Shown in pieces: positions 43,080-51,447 of a stretch of 64,000 nucleotides of DNA; within the stretch, counting starts at the first letter, position 1; the number at the start of each line of letters is the position of its first letter. Origin of the DNA: Streptomyces humicola (lineage in GTDB: Bacteria > Actinomycetota > Actinomycetes > Streptomycetales > Streptomycetaceae); assembly GCF_024436035.1 (NCBI RefSeq), contig NZ_JANFNG010000002.1, positions 62,001 to 126,000 on the forward strand, written 5' to 3'. The notes under the pieces are model-generated. The model saw only the letters and a list, made by a program, of their open reading frames with translations, had not been told where the DNA came from and searched no databases. Both the position numbers and the translations under genes were made by a program.

Positions 43080-43997
43080 TCACAGGGAGAGGCCGGTGTG
43101 CCGCTCGCTGTCGTATGAGCTCGTGTTTTCAGACAGTCGGCGGTTGCTGATCTCAGCTGCCAGAAGCCCCAGGGCTGCTTCGGAAGGAGATCCGGGCTCG
43201 GCGCTGTACATCAGAGCACGGTGGCCGGATTCGTCGGGTACGTGCATGACTTCGAAGGACAGCTCCATCGAGCCCACGATCGGGTGGTGGAACTGCTTCA
43301 CCCCCGACAGGCAGTTGTGCACGGGATGGCGTGACCACAAGGCGGCGAACTCGCTGCTCTTCATCGACAGCTCCCCGATCAGACTGGCCAGCCGCCGGTC
43401 ATCAGGGAAGCGGCCGGCCACCAGACGCAATGACGCGACCGTGCGGCGGGCTTCCTCATCCCAATCGGTGAACAGCTCGCGTGTGTGCGGATCCAAAAAA
43501 AGCATCTGCGGCAAGTTCGGCCGCTCGGACGGGCGATCCGGACTGTCCAGCGCAAGATGACCGGCGAGCAGCGCATGCGCCAGCGGATTCCAGGCGAGCA
43601 CATCGCTGCGTCGGTCTACGACGAGGGCCGGTACGCCCTCCACGGCGCTGATCAACTGTTGCATCCCCGGCCTGGCGTACTCGGCGCGTGGCGCAGTGCG
43701 CCGGGGCCGGCGCGCTGGGTGGGCGAGGTTGCGAAGGTGGGCGTGCTCGTCTTCGCTCAGCTGCAGTGCGCGGGCGAGTGCGTCCAGGACTGCCTCTGAG
43801 GCGTTGGTGCTTTGCCCCTGCTCCAGGCGTGTGTAGTAGGTGAGGCTCATGCCTGCGAGCTGAGCGAGCTCTTCGCGGCGCAGACCCGGCACGCGCCGCC
43901 GCCCGCCGTAGGCAGGCAGTCCTGCGTCTTCGGGTTGCAGGCGCGCGCGGCGGCTGCGGAGGAAGTCTCCCAACTCGGTAGGTGCGTCCATGAGCAC
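43080..43997 (-). CDS. XRE-family regulator with MmyB-like C-terminal domain
   Basis: A 305-residue regulator of the MmyB/MltR-like group common beside actinomycete redox and antibiotic genes. The GTG at 43997 follows AAGGG; an ATG at 43991 is in frame. The N-terminal helix-turn-helix includes VPGLRREELAQLAGMSLTYY and TRLEQGQSTNAS. The C-terminal ligand-binding domain has VVDRRSDVLAWNPLAHALLA and GELSMKSSEFAALWSRH. It lies upstream of the hydrolase-hypothetical-LLM operon on the same strand and likely controls it. The protein at 55247-56092 is a clear paralogue. Confidence 0.93.
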   Translation of the reverse strand: MLMDAPTELGDFLRSRRARLQPEDAGLPAYGGRRRVPGLRREELAQLAGMSLTYYTRLEQGQSTNASEAVLDALARALQLSEDEHAHLRNLAHPARRPRRTAPRAEYARPGMQQLISAVEGVPALVVDRRSDVLAWNPLAHALLAGHLALDSPDRPSERPNLPQMLFLDPHTRELFTDWDEEARRTVASLRLVAGRFPDDRRLASLIGELSMKSSEFAALWSRHPVHNCLSGVKQFHHPIVGSMELSFEVMHVPDESGHRALMYSAEPGSPSEAALGLLAAEISNRRLSENTSSYDSERHTGLSL

Positions 43998-44198
43998 TAG
44001 TGTCCCTTGCCTGAAGCCGTTGTGGGAGCGGTGAGCCTGACCCTGTCGGTGACAGGATGCGCGCCGTTGAAGAATGCGTGGACAACCGCTGTGTGGCCCG
44101 GGTCCGCTGCATCCTCCGGGCAGCGCCGCGCGTGATTGGTTTTCCGAGAGTTCTGCGTGATGGTGGAGGCGCGCTTGTTATCTTCAGGGAAATTATCG

Positions 44199-44633
44199 TC
44201 AGTTGTCGACGGGCAGCGGCTGGTTGGCACTGTCCTTGAATTCCACGGTGGTGAATACCAGGGTGGTGGCTCCTATGTTCTCCAGATCATGGAGCAGGAA
44301 TTCTCCGGGACCGAATGTGTAATGCCGGGTCTCGCCTGGGGCGTAGCTGACTTCCCGCGTGGTTCCGTCGAATGTGTGCTGGCGGCTTTTTCCTGCTGTC
44401 GCTGCGGTCCAGAAATAGTCCAGGACGTGCCGGTGGGCGGCCACGCGCTCCCCTGGCGCAAGTCGGATTTCCCACACCCGGACGCGGTCGGTCTCGCTGA
44501 GAAGGCGCTGGCCGACCGAGCCGCTGAAGGCGTTTTCTTCGAATTCCTGGAGGATGTGCGGGGGCCAGCCCTCGAAATCCTCGGCGATCAGCACGCCGGC
44601 CAGGGGTAGGTCAGTCAGGTACTCGGTGCTCAT
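44199..44633 (-). CDS. Cupin-domain protein
   Basis: A 144-residue single-domain cupin. The first cupin motif is present as RLAPGERVAAHRHVLDYFWT (metal-binding His pair), and the second as ETRHYTFGPGEFLLHDLENI. It is the last gene of the wecB-led minus-strand operon, 80 bases after the acyltransferase. Small cupins of this type act as isomerases, decarboxylases or sugar-binding proteins. Its presence beside a larger cupin and a beta-propeller suggests a role in the same sugar-derived pathway. Confidence 0.85.
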   Translation of the reverse strand: MSTEYLTDLPLAGVLIAEDFEGWPPHILQEFEENAFSGSVGQRLLSETDRVRVWEIRLAPGERVAAHRHVLDYFWTAATAGKSRQHTFDGTTREVSYAPGETRHYTFGPGEFLLHDLENIGATTLVFTTVEFKDSANQPLPVDN

Positions 44634-44713
44634 GATTGGTCTCCTTCTCTCCGGCCTGGTGGGTGGCCGGGCTTTTGGTTGCGGGTGGTGCAGGAGCTGG
44701 TGGTGGGCGGCTG

Positions 44714-45961
44714 TCACCTGCGGTCAGGGGCGAATGTCGACGGGCCGGACTCGACCGGGGTGTAGGCCGCTGGGTGGGTGGGGGTCTGCGGGGCAGGCGG
44801 AACCTGCGGCCGGGACTTTCGACTGCGGCTCCAGCGGCGCATGGCTGGCTGCTCCACGAAGGTGTGCAGGAGCCAGCCGCCGAGCAGTGCCGTGCAGAAG
44901 AAGCCGATGACGACGGCTATGCCCGCCGGGATGCCGAACTGGGCATCTCCCATGAGCTTGCGCAGGTAGAAGATCATGATGCCTTGGCAGAGGTAGAACC
45001 CGAAGGAAACCTCTCCGAGCCAGACCATGACCCGGCTGCGCAGCCGGGTCCGGCGCCCTTCCGCGTCGGCCTGTGCCACGGCGCCGATGAGTGCGCTGAC
45101 CGGGATGATGGTGGCGACGTTGAAGCCGTACTGGAACGGCAGGACCAGGGCCAGTGCGTAGCCGAGGACCATCAAGATGGTCGAAGGGATGATGCCGAGG
45201 GTCCGTGGCCATTGTCCGGTCATGACGATGCGAGCCAGAAGGATGCCCAGGGCGAACTCGAAGATGCGGGAGGGAGGGAAGAGGTAGCCGAACCAGAATT
45301 GGAGGTCGGAGATGGGGGTGATGGCCGACTTGGGGGTGGCGGGGATGCAGAACTGTGCGAGGAGCTGGATGCCGACCATGCCGGCCACCATGACCGCCGA
45401 CCAGGCCCACAGCCGTTTGCCGGCCGTGCGATGGAACAGCCGGATCAGCAGGGGGAAGGAGAGGTAGAACAGCAGTTCGCTGCACAGGGACCAGGTGGGC
45501 GGGCTGACGCTGAGGTTGATCGCGGGCTGCGGGAAGAACGTGTGGATCAGGAAGAGGTTGGGCAGCCATGCGGACGGCTCGGTAACTGCGCCGGCGAAGA
45601 GGACCATGGCTACGGCCCACACGGCCAGGTGGTTGGGGAAGATCTTCACCAGTCGGCGGCGGAGGAAGGCTGTCGCCGGCTCATTCGGTTTGGATGCCCA
45701 GGTGAGGACGAAGCCGCTGAGGACGAAGAAGAAGGAGACTCCGACGTAGCCTGCCTTGCTGAAGACCAGTTCGTCCCAGGCTGCCAGGCTGCGATTTGCG
45801 AACGGGTTGATCGGCGCGTTGGGCGGTATCGGGGAGTTGGCCAGCGAGGTGTGGAAGAAGAACACCAGCAACGCGGCCAGGAACCGCAGGCCGGTCAGGG
45901 ATGGCAGGGGTGGCCGGCGGGCCGGCGCGCTGGGCGCTGCTGTGGGGATGGTTGAGGACAC
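44714..45961 (-). CDS. Membrane acyltransferase, acyltransferase-3 (OafA/YrhL) family
   Basis: A 415-residue integral membrane protein that transfers acyl groups, usually to sugars. It begins after a Pro-rich leader with LTGLRFLAALLVFFFHTSLA, the family start with the conserved Arg and His. It shows GVSFFFVLSGFVLTW, SLCSELLFYLSFPLLIRLF and about ten hydrophobic segments. The C-terminal tail is basic and Pro-rich. Position between cupin genes and the propeller suggests acylation of the sugar product of this operon. Confidence 0.92.
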   Translation of the reverse strand: MSSTIPTAAPSAPARRPPLPSLTGLRFLAALLVFFFHTSLANSPIPPNAPINPFANRSLAAWDELVFSKAGYVGVSFFFVLSGFVLTWASKPNEPATAFLRRRLVKIFPNHLAVWAVAMVLFAGAVTEPSAWLPNLFLIHTFFPQPAINLSVSPPTWSLCSELLFYLSFPLLIRLFHRTAGKRLWAWSAVMVAGMVGIQLLAQFCIPATPKSAITPISDLQFWFGYLFPPSRIFEFALGILLARIVMTGQWPRTLGIIPSTILMVLGYALALVLPFQYGFNVATIIPVSALIGAVAQADAEGRRTRLRSRVMVWLGEVSFGFYLCQGIMIFYLRKLMGDAQFGIPAGIAVVIGFFCTALLGGWLLHTFVEQPAMRRWSRSRKSRPQVPPAPQTPTHPAAYTPVESGPSTFAPDRR

Positions 45962-46066
45962 GGCGCGAAGACCTTCCAGGGGTTCGGGATGCCGGGGACG
46001 AGGGCCGGGCCGCAGCGCGGAGCCAAGGCTGCGGCCCGGGGCAAAGCCGGGAGTGCGCGCGGCCGA

Positions 46067-47317
46067 TCAGCTGTCGATCTGGTTGCGGTAGAGCATCAGC
46101 TTGGCGTCCTTGGCGACGTAGTAGTTGTCGACCGAGTAGGCGATCGTGGCGAAGTCGAGGCGACCGTCGCCGTTGAAGTCGGCGGTGGCGATGCGGGCCA
46201 CGGATTCATCGGAGACCCGCCATTTGGTGAACACGCCGTTTTCGATGTCGATGGCCTTGTAGTACATGACGCCCTGCCAGGGCCATGGACCGCGCAGGGC
46301 GACGAGGAATTCGTCGTCGCCGTCGCCGTCGAAGTCCGCGCACACGATCTGGTGTCCGGGGCCTTCGCCGTTTTCGTTGGGGTCGCCGTACACGTCGAGG
46401 AGTATGCGCTTCCACTGAGCCTCGGCTGCGGGCAGGTTGTCCTGCTTGATGTACACGGCAACGGTGTTGCCGTGGAAGGGCTCGATTGCCGTGACGTATG
46501 CCATCGGGTCGTCGCCGATGCGGCCGGCGTTGAGGTCTCCGCTGCCACGGAAGCCTGTCTGCTCGAACTGGGTGAGCTCGCCGGCTCCGATCAGCTTCCG
46601 CACCCAGGCCCGCGTGTTCGGGTCGTAGTAGAGCCAGGTGACGCCTTCGTCCGACGCGAGCAGAAGGGAGTCGAGGTCGGAGCCGGGGATCAGGCCGCTC
46701 TTCTTCTCTGCTCCGTGGATCATGCGGAAGTGGGTGTCGTCGATGATGGTCATCGGCCACTCGTCGGCGTTGTGCACGTCGTCGGGCTGGGTGAACATCA
46801 CCACGGGCAGGACGGCGTGCACGTCTTCCTTGGCGACGATGGGGAGGCCGATGACCTCAAGTCGGTCGGTCCGGGTGAAGTGGCCGACGCGCAGGCGGTG
46901 CATGCCGGTTGCCCGCCCGATGTAGTGGCGCTTCCATCGGGACTCGTCCTTGTCGGGGCTGCCGGGATTCTCCAGCCAGTCGATCTTGCCGCCGGAGGTG
47001 TCGGGGTCATGAATCGTGCCGATCGGGCCGTACAGCTCGTAGCACACGACGATGTCTGGGTGGCCGTTGCCGCTGATGTCGGCGTAGTCGGCACCGACGG
47101 GCATCTTGATCTTGTCGGCGACGAGGCGTCGAGTCCAGTTCTCGTTGTTTTGGTACCAGTAGATTTCGCCGAGCCTGAGTCCGTACCCGAAGAGGTCCGG
47201 CCTGGAGTCGTTGTCGATGTCCGGGGCCTCCAGCCAGTAACCGTCGCGCAACTGATCGGAGACGATCTCGGGGGCGAACTTCGGGACACGCAGGCACGCT
47301 GCACGCTTGTCGGACAC
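46067..47317 (-). CDS. VCBS/FG-GAP beta-propeller, aldos-2-ulose dehydratase-like
   Basis: A 416-residue protein made almost entirely of beta-propeller blades. The GTG at 47317 has GGAAAGGAA six bases upstream. Calcium-binding loops are visible as DIDNDSRPDL, DISGNGHPDI, DFDGDGDDEF and DFNGDGRLDF. There is no signal peptide, unlike most FG-GAP proteins, so it acts inside the cell. The layout resembles the propeller half of fungal aldos-2-ulose dehydratase, which dehydrates 1,5-anhydrofructose or 2-keto sugars; the cupin half is the gene just upstream. That assignment rests on my recall of the fungal protein and on gene order. A generic integrin-like protein is the alternative. Confidence 0.75.
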   Translation of the reverse strand: MSDKRAACLRVPKFAPEIVSDQLRDGYWLEAPDIDNDSRPDLFGYGLRLGEIYWYQNNENWTRRLVADKIKMPVGADYADISGNGHPDIVVCYELYGPIGTIHDPDTSGGKIDWLENPGSPDKDESRWKRHYIGRATGMHRLRVGHFTRTDRLEVIGLPIVAKEDVHAVLPVVMFTQPDDVHNADEWPMTIIDDTHFRMIHGAEKKSGLIPGSDLDSLLLASDEGVTWLYYDPNTRAWVRKLIGAGELTQFEQTGFRGSGDLNAGRIGDDPMAYVTAIEPFHGNTVAVYIKQDNLPAAEAQWKRILLDVYGDPNENGEGPGHQIVCADFDGDGDDEFLVALRGPWPWQGVMYYKAIDIENGVFTKWRVSDESVARIATADFNGDGRLDFATIAYSVDNYYVAKDAKLMLYRNQIDS

Positions 47318-47396
47318 TGCAGATTCCTTTCCCAGAAAGGTAGTGGGGCGTATGCGCCGGGTCGCTGCCGGGACAGGTGGCCGGAGCATGGAGCTT

Positions 47397-48125
47397 TCAG
47401 GAGGCTTGTGCGTGGTATTCGACGGCAAGCCAGACGCAGTCGGTGTCGGCGTGGTACTGGTGCCAGGGGTAGATGAACGTCCCGTCAGGTCCGGTCGAGC
47501 AGAAGGGATCCGGGGTGGTGTACCCGGGGCTCATCAGAATGTCCTCATAGTGCGTGCTCGGGTCCTGGGCCCGGAATTTCTGCATCCGGCCTGTTCCGTG
47601 CACCTGGGTGTGGACTTCGATGAAGTCGTGCTGGTTATGGATGGCGCAGTCGGTTCCGGCGGGCGCGAACCACAGGTTGACCTTGATCTGGAATTCTTGC
47701 GGCTGTTCGGGTGCGGTGGCTTCCTCCAGGACTACAGCAGGGTCAAAGGTGATGCGCCCTGCGTCGTCCTGTGGGCTCTTCCAGAGCGGGATGTCCTTGG
47801 GAAACGGGGTTGCCTTTGAGCCAGGAGGGAGATCGGCGAGCAGGCTCCAACCGGGCTCCCCTGTGATGACGCTGATGCTGTCCGGCTTTGTCCGAAGGAG
47901 GACCAGGGAATCCGCCTGTTCGATGGTGGTGTCGACGAGGATGGTGGACGAAAGAGGCGGGATCGCTTTCCCGGGAGCTTCCCCGATGGGGATGCCGCTC
48001 ATCCCCAGGTTGATGACGATGTTCCGCCCCTGGACGCGGAAATCTGTAGCGTTCTGGACGAGCTCTGCTTCAACGCTCTTCCCGGAAAAATTGAGGGGCG
48101 TGACGATGTTCCCTGTGTTGGCCAC
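47397..48125 (-). CDS. Cupin protein resembling the cupin half of aldos-2-ulose dehydratase
   Basis: A 242-residue protein starting at GTG 48125 with GGAAGGA upstream. The N-terminal half is a beta-domain (VQGRNIVINLGMSGIPIGEA). The C-terminal half carries a metal-type motif DCAIHNQHDFIEVHTQVHG (three His and Glu) and later YPWHQYHADTDCVWLAVEYH, as in a cupin. It lies 79 bases upstream of the propeller gene and 33 bases downstream of the epimerase. In the fungal enzyme these parts are in one chain, so this would be a split bacterial version. Chemistry predicted by analogy: dehydration and isomerisation of a 2-keto or anhydro sugar. Confidence 0.7.
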   Translation of the reverse strand: MANTGNIVTPLNFSGKSVEAELVQNATDFRVQGRNIVINLGMSGIPIGEAPGKAIPPLSSTILVDTTIEQADSLVLLRTKPDSISVITGEPGWSLLADLPPGSKATPFPKDIPLWKSPQDDAGRITFDPAVVLEEATAPEQPQEFQIKVNLWFAPAGTDCAIHNQHDFIEVHTQVHGTGRMQKFRAQDPSTHYEDILMSPGYTTPDPFCSTGPDGTFIYPWHQYHADTDCVWLAVEYHAQAS

Positions 48126-48158
48126 GGGGCAGGTGTCCTTCCGTTGAAGATCCAGAGG

Positions 48159-49355
48159 TCAGACGTTCATGTACGCGGGCAGGTCTGCCAGTTCCGCAGA
48201 AAGCTGATCGATCGCACTGCCCGGGACGAACGGCATGACCGCTGGCCCCTCGTCGAAGAAATGCGCGAGCGCTGCGACGGAGCGTTCCGTCGCCTTCCCG
48301 TCGCCGTAGGGGTTCGCCGCAGTCGCCATACGGCGGTACGCCTCAGCGTCGCTCAGCAGTCGGATGACCTCTGCCGTAATGCCCTCCGTGGTCCGCCCGA
48401 CGAGTCGGGCAGTTCCGGCGATGACCGCCTCAGGACGCTCGGTGATGTCACGCAGCACCAGCGTCGGCTTGCCCAGGGCAGGCCCTTCCTCTTCGGAGCC
48501 ACTGCTGTCGGAGACGATGATGTCCGAGCGTTGCATGAGGCGGCAGAAGGGCAGGTATGGCAGGGGATCGACAACCGTGATGTTCGGGTGGTTGCCGATG
48601 ACGGGCAGCATGGCTTCCCTGACGACCGGATTTCGGTGCAACGGTGTGACGACGCGGATACCCGGTTCGGTAGCAATGCGGGCCAGGGCATGTGCTATCT
48701 CGGGCAGGTTGTTCCAGGATTCTCGCCGGTGGGCGGAGGCCAGCACGATCCGGCGAGGGTCGCGGTCCAGGTCCTCCAGCGCCGGATGGCCGTAGTCGTT
48801 GGCTGTCTGACTGGCCCAGCGCAGGGCGTCGATCACGGTGTTTCCGGTGACGACGATGCGGTGCGGGCTGATGCCTTCACGGATCAAGTTGGCGCTGTTG
48901 CCCGGTGTCGGTGCAAGGTGCAGGTCCGCTATCTGCCCGACCAGGCGGCGGTTCGCCTCCTCGGGGAACGGCGAGTGCAGGTTGCCGCTGCGCAGTCCGG
49001 CCTCGACGTGCACGACCGGGATCCGGTGATGGAATGCAGACAGCCCGCCGGCAAGGGTGGTGGCGGTGTCGCCGTGCACCAGCACTGCCTCGGCGCCCAG
49101 CGGTCCGAGCTTTTCCGACAGCCCGCGGATGGCGCGGTACGTGACTTGGGACAATGTCTGCCTGGGCGCCATGATTCCCAGATCGATGTCGGGCTTGAGA
49201 TTGAATGCGTGCAATGCCTCGTCGAGCATCTGTCGGTGCTGTCCGGTCGATATGACGACGGGGTCGAAGCGGGGATCTTCCTTGAGCGCCCGGATGACCG
49301 GCGCGAACTTGATAGCCTCCGGCCTGGTTCCGAGAACGACAGCAATGGTTCGCAT
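48159..49355 (-). CDS. wecB: UDP-N-acetylglucosamine 2-epimerase (non-hydrolysing type)
   Basis: A 398-residue GT-B-fold enzyme converting UDP-GlcNAc to UDP-ManNAc. The ATG at 49355 has GGAGAGG upstream. Family motifs include VVLGTRPEAIKFAPVIRAL, STGQHRQMLDEAL, VLVHGDTATTLAGGLSAFH, PVVHVEAGLRSGN, PFPEEANRRL, VLASAHRRESW and DSSGSEEEGPALGKPTLVLR. It is first in a five-gene operon with two cupins, a propeller and an acyltransferase. This is not a typical capsule or teichoic-acid setting, so it may open a dedicated sugar-derived metabolite pathway. Confidence 0.93.
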   Translation of the reverse strand: MRTIAVVLGTRPEAIKFAPVIRALKEDPRFDPVVISTGQHRQMLDEALHAFNLKPDIDLGIMAPRQTLSQVTYRAIRGLSEKLGPLGAEAVLVHGDTATTLAGGLSAFHHRIPVVHVEAGLRSGNLHSPFPEEANRRLVGQIADLHLAPTPGNSANLIREGISPHRIVVTGNTVIDALRWASQTANDYGHPALEDLDRDPRRIVLASAHRRESWNNLPEIAHALARIATEPGIRVVTPLHRNPVVREAMLPVIGNHPNITVVDPLPYLPFCRLMQRSDIIVSDSSGSEEEGPALGKPTLVLRDITERPEAVIAGTARLVGRTTEGITAEVIRLLSDAEAYRRMATAANPYGDGKATERSVAALAHFFDEGPAVMPFVPGSAIDQLSAELADLPAYMNV

Positions 49356-49613
49356 GACCCTCTCCCCTGGTTCATGTAATAGCTGCTCTGTTTGAGTATC
49401 GGCTGGCAAGCAGTCGCGGGTGACGCGCTCAGTTGATCGGGTATCAGCCGTCGGTGTCTTGTCGACTGAAGAAGCCGGGCGGGCCCGGTCTACTCATCCG
49501 GGCTTGCTCACCTATCGCTCATCGGACAGCTTTCCTGTCCCCAATTCCCGGTGTCAACGTTGCTACTTGCACACTGACGAGAACCAAGGTCGAGTTCGCC
49601 GGCCCAGGCAACA

Positions 49614-49654
49614 GAACGCGCCTGCCCACACCGAAAGTGTGGGCAGGCGCGTTC
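49614..49654. terminator. Perfect 18-bp hairpin downstream of the FAD oxidoreductase
   Basis: GAACGCGCCTGCCCACAC (49614-49631) pairs perfectly with 49637-49654 around the 5-base loop CGAAA. It lies 82 bases past the stop of the minus-strand oxidoreductase. No U-run is present, as often in actinomycete terminators. Confidence 0.85.
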
Positions 49655-49670
49655 GTGGGCAGCCGGGGAA

Positions 49671-49724
49671 CCCGCTGCGGGGAGATGGGAGACGGGGGAA
49701 TTGGCCCATCCTCCCCGCAGCGGG
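49671..49724. terminator. Second long hairpin in tandem
   Basis: CCCGCTGCGGGGAG (49671-49684) pairs with 49711-49724, and the stem extends through GATGGG/CCCATC with one bulged base. It begins 12 bases past the oxidoreductase stop codon. With the hairpin at 49614 it forms a double terminator isolating the two operons. Confidence 0.8.
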
Positions 49725-49735
49725 AGTTTGGTTCC

Positions 49736-51415
49736 CTAGTGGGCGGCCGGCTCGATGGACAGCGAGTGGCGGAAGAAGTTGCCGGGGTCCCACTGCCGCT
49801 TGACCTGCTGCAGCCTGGCGTAATTTCCCTTGTAGTAAAGGGTGGACCAAGGGACGCCGGACTTGTTGTAGTGAGGGTCGGCGACGTCCTTGTCCGGATA
49901 GTTGATGTAGCAGCCGTCGGTGGCGTCGTTGGGGACCGGGACTCCGCCGGTAGTGGAGAAGAAGTCCTCGTAAATGCTGCGTGCCCAGCCGAGGTTGGCG
50001 TCGTCCCCGGCTTCGTCGGGCCAGAACGTCTGGAAGCACATCTTGAAGACGGACTCCCGCTGGGAGTTTGCGGTCGCATCGTCCGCGGCTGCGTTGACCT
50101 GTCCGCCGAAAGAGAACAGTACGATCATCGTGTTCGGGTTCTCGAACGATGGGTCGCTCATGTGCCGGTACATCGCGGACACCTGATGGTCGGAGAAGTT
50201 CTTCCGCATGTACGCGGATTTGTGGGCACCGCGTGAGGTCGGATTGGTGATCGTGGGATTGTTGGTACCGACGAGGCGGGTGGCCTGCAGCCAGGGCATG
50301 CGGCGGGGGCTGGCCAGGAACGGCATGGCGGTCAGCTCGCCCGAAGGGTTGGTCATGGCCACGGTCTTGATGCCGGTACCTGCGGTCATCGCGGTGAGAT
50401 AGTCATCGAGCAGCTTCTCGGCGCCGGGAACGGTCGCGTCCACCTGGGTGAACATGTCGAGGGTTCCATGCGCCTTGTGGCAGACGTTGAACAGGCTGCT
50501 CAGCTTGGTGTATGGGGAGTCGGGGGCGCTGTTGGCCTCGTGCCAGGCTCCGAAGTTCTTCAGCAGCCGGCTGAAGGACTTCTGCGTGAGCTGGTCCCAC
50601 GGGACGGAGATGGCGCTGACCAGCACTTCCGAGGGCGGTTGGACCAGCAGTTGGGTCGGGTTACTGCCGGTTGCATGCGGTGAGCGGAACCAGTACCGAG
50701 TGACGAGGCCGAAGTTTCCCCCTCCGCCGCCGGTGTGGGCCCACCACAGGTCGCGGTTAGGGTCGTCGGCTTCGCGGGTGGCGGTCACGGTGCGGACACG
50801 GCCTGCCTCGTCGACGACGACGACCTCGACGGCGTACAGGTGGTCGACGACCAGGCCGTGCGCGCGAGACAGGAGGCCGTAGCCCCCGCCGGCTATGTGG
50901 CCTCCGGCTCCGACGCTGTAGCAGATTCCCCCGGGGATGGTCACTCCCCAGCCCTTGTACAGGGCCTCGTACACATTCATCAGGCGGGCGCCTGGTTCCA
51001 CGGCGAAGGCCCGTCGGCCGGGATCGTAGGAGACGTCGGTCATCTCGGAGAAGTCGAGGATGACCTCGACTTCGGGGTTGCAGACGAAGTCGGAGAAGCA
51101 ATGGCCTCCGCTGCGGACCGAGATCCGTTTGCCGGCCCGGACCGCTTCAATCAGGGCTTGCTCGGCATCAGCGGTCGACCTGATCATCTTGATGTAGTCG
51201 GGCTGGGCCACGAAGCGCTGATTATTACCGGTCGTCAGCAGCGGATACCGCGGGTCACCAGGTTGTATGGTCGCCCCGGTCTGCTCTGCGGGACTGCGGT
51301 GCCCAGGGGCAGCAGCGAGTGCGGGACCTGCCATCGTGCCTGCCATCGCCGTTCCGCCGAGCAGTACCGCGGAACGGGTCAGCATCGTCCGGCGGTTGAC
51401 GCCTCTCATGGTCAT
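49736..51415 (-). CDS. Secreted bicovalent FAD oxidoreductase, BBE/AknOx type
   Basis: A 559-residue flavoprotein oxidase. The N-terminus has a twin-arginine signal (NRRTMLTRSAVLLGG), so it is exported folded with its cofactor. The FAD-attaching His105 in RSGGHCFSDF and Cys165 in GGICYSVGAGGH are both present, 60 residues apart as in aclacinomycin oxidoreductase AknOx. The substrate domain and C-terminal BBE segment (DPGNFFRHSLSI) follow. AknOx oxidises the terminal sugar of a glycosylated polyketide; other relatives oxidise oligosaccharides or alkaloids. It is last in the MFS-SDR-MFS-oxidase operon and is followed by a double hairpin. Confidence 0.92.
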   Translation of the reverse strand: MTMRGVNRRTMLTRSAVLLGGTAMAGTMAGPALAAAPGHRSPAEQTGATIQPGDPRYPLLTTGNNQRFVAQPDYIKMIRSTADAEQALIEAVRAGKRISVRSGGHCFSDFVCNPEVEVILDFSEMTDVSYDPGRRAFAVEPGARLMNVYEALYKGWGVTIPGGICYSVGAGGHIAGGGYGLLSRAHGLVVDHLYAVEVVVVDEAGRVRTVTATREADDPNRDLWWAHTGGGGGNFGLVTRYWFRSPHATGSNPTQLLVQPPSEVLVSAISVPWDQLTQKSFSRLLKNFGAWHEANSAPDSPYTKLSSLFNVCHKAHGTLDMFTQVDATVPGAEKLLDDYLTAMTAGTGIKTVAMTNPSGELTAMPFLASPRRMPWLQATRLVGTNNPTITNPTSRGAHKSAYMRKNFSDHQVSAMYRHMSDPSFENPNTMIVLFSFGGQVNAAADDATANSQRESVFKMCFQTFWPDEAGDDANLGWARSIYEDFFSTTGGVPVPNDATDGCYINYPDKDVADPHYNKSGVPWSTLYYKGNYARLQQVKRQWDPGNFFRHSLSIEPAAH

Positions 51416-51447
51416 GCACCTCGGATTCTGGAGTGTGGGTTCATCGT

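Noticed and set aside
44636-45955. Plus-strand frame of 439 codons
   Set aside because: Antisense to the membrane acyltransferase; acidic low-complexity translation typical of a shadow frame.
45989-47476. Plus-strand frame of 495 codons
   Set aside because: Antisense to the propeller gene, which has VCBS loops and a good ribosome site.
48144-49379. Plus-strand frame of 411 codons
   Set aside because: Antisense to the wecB-type epimerase, whose motifs are complete.
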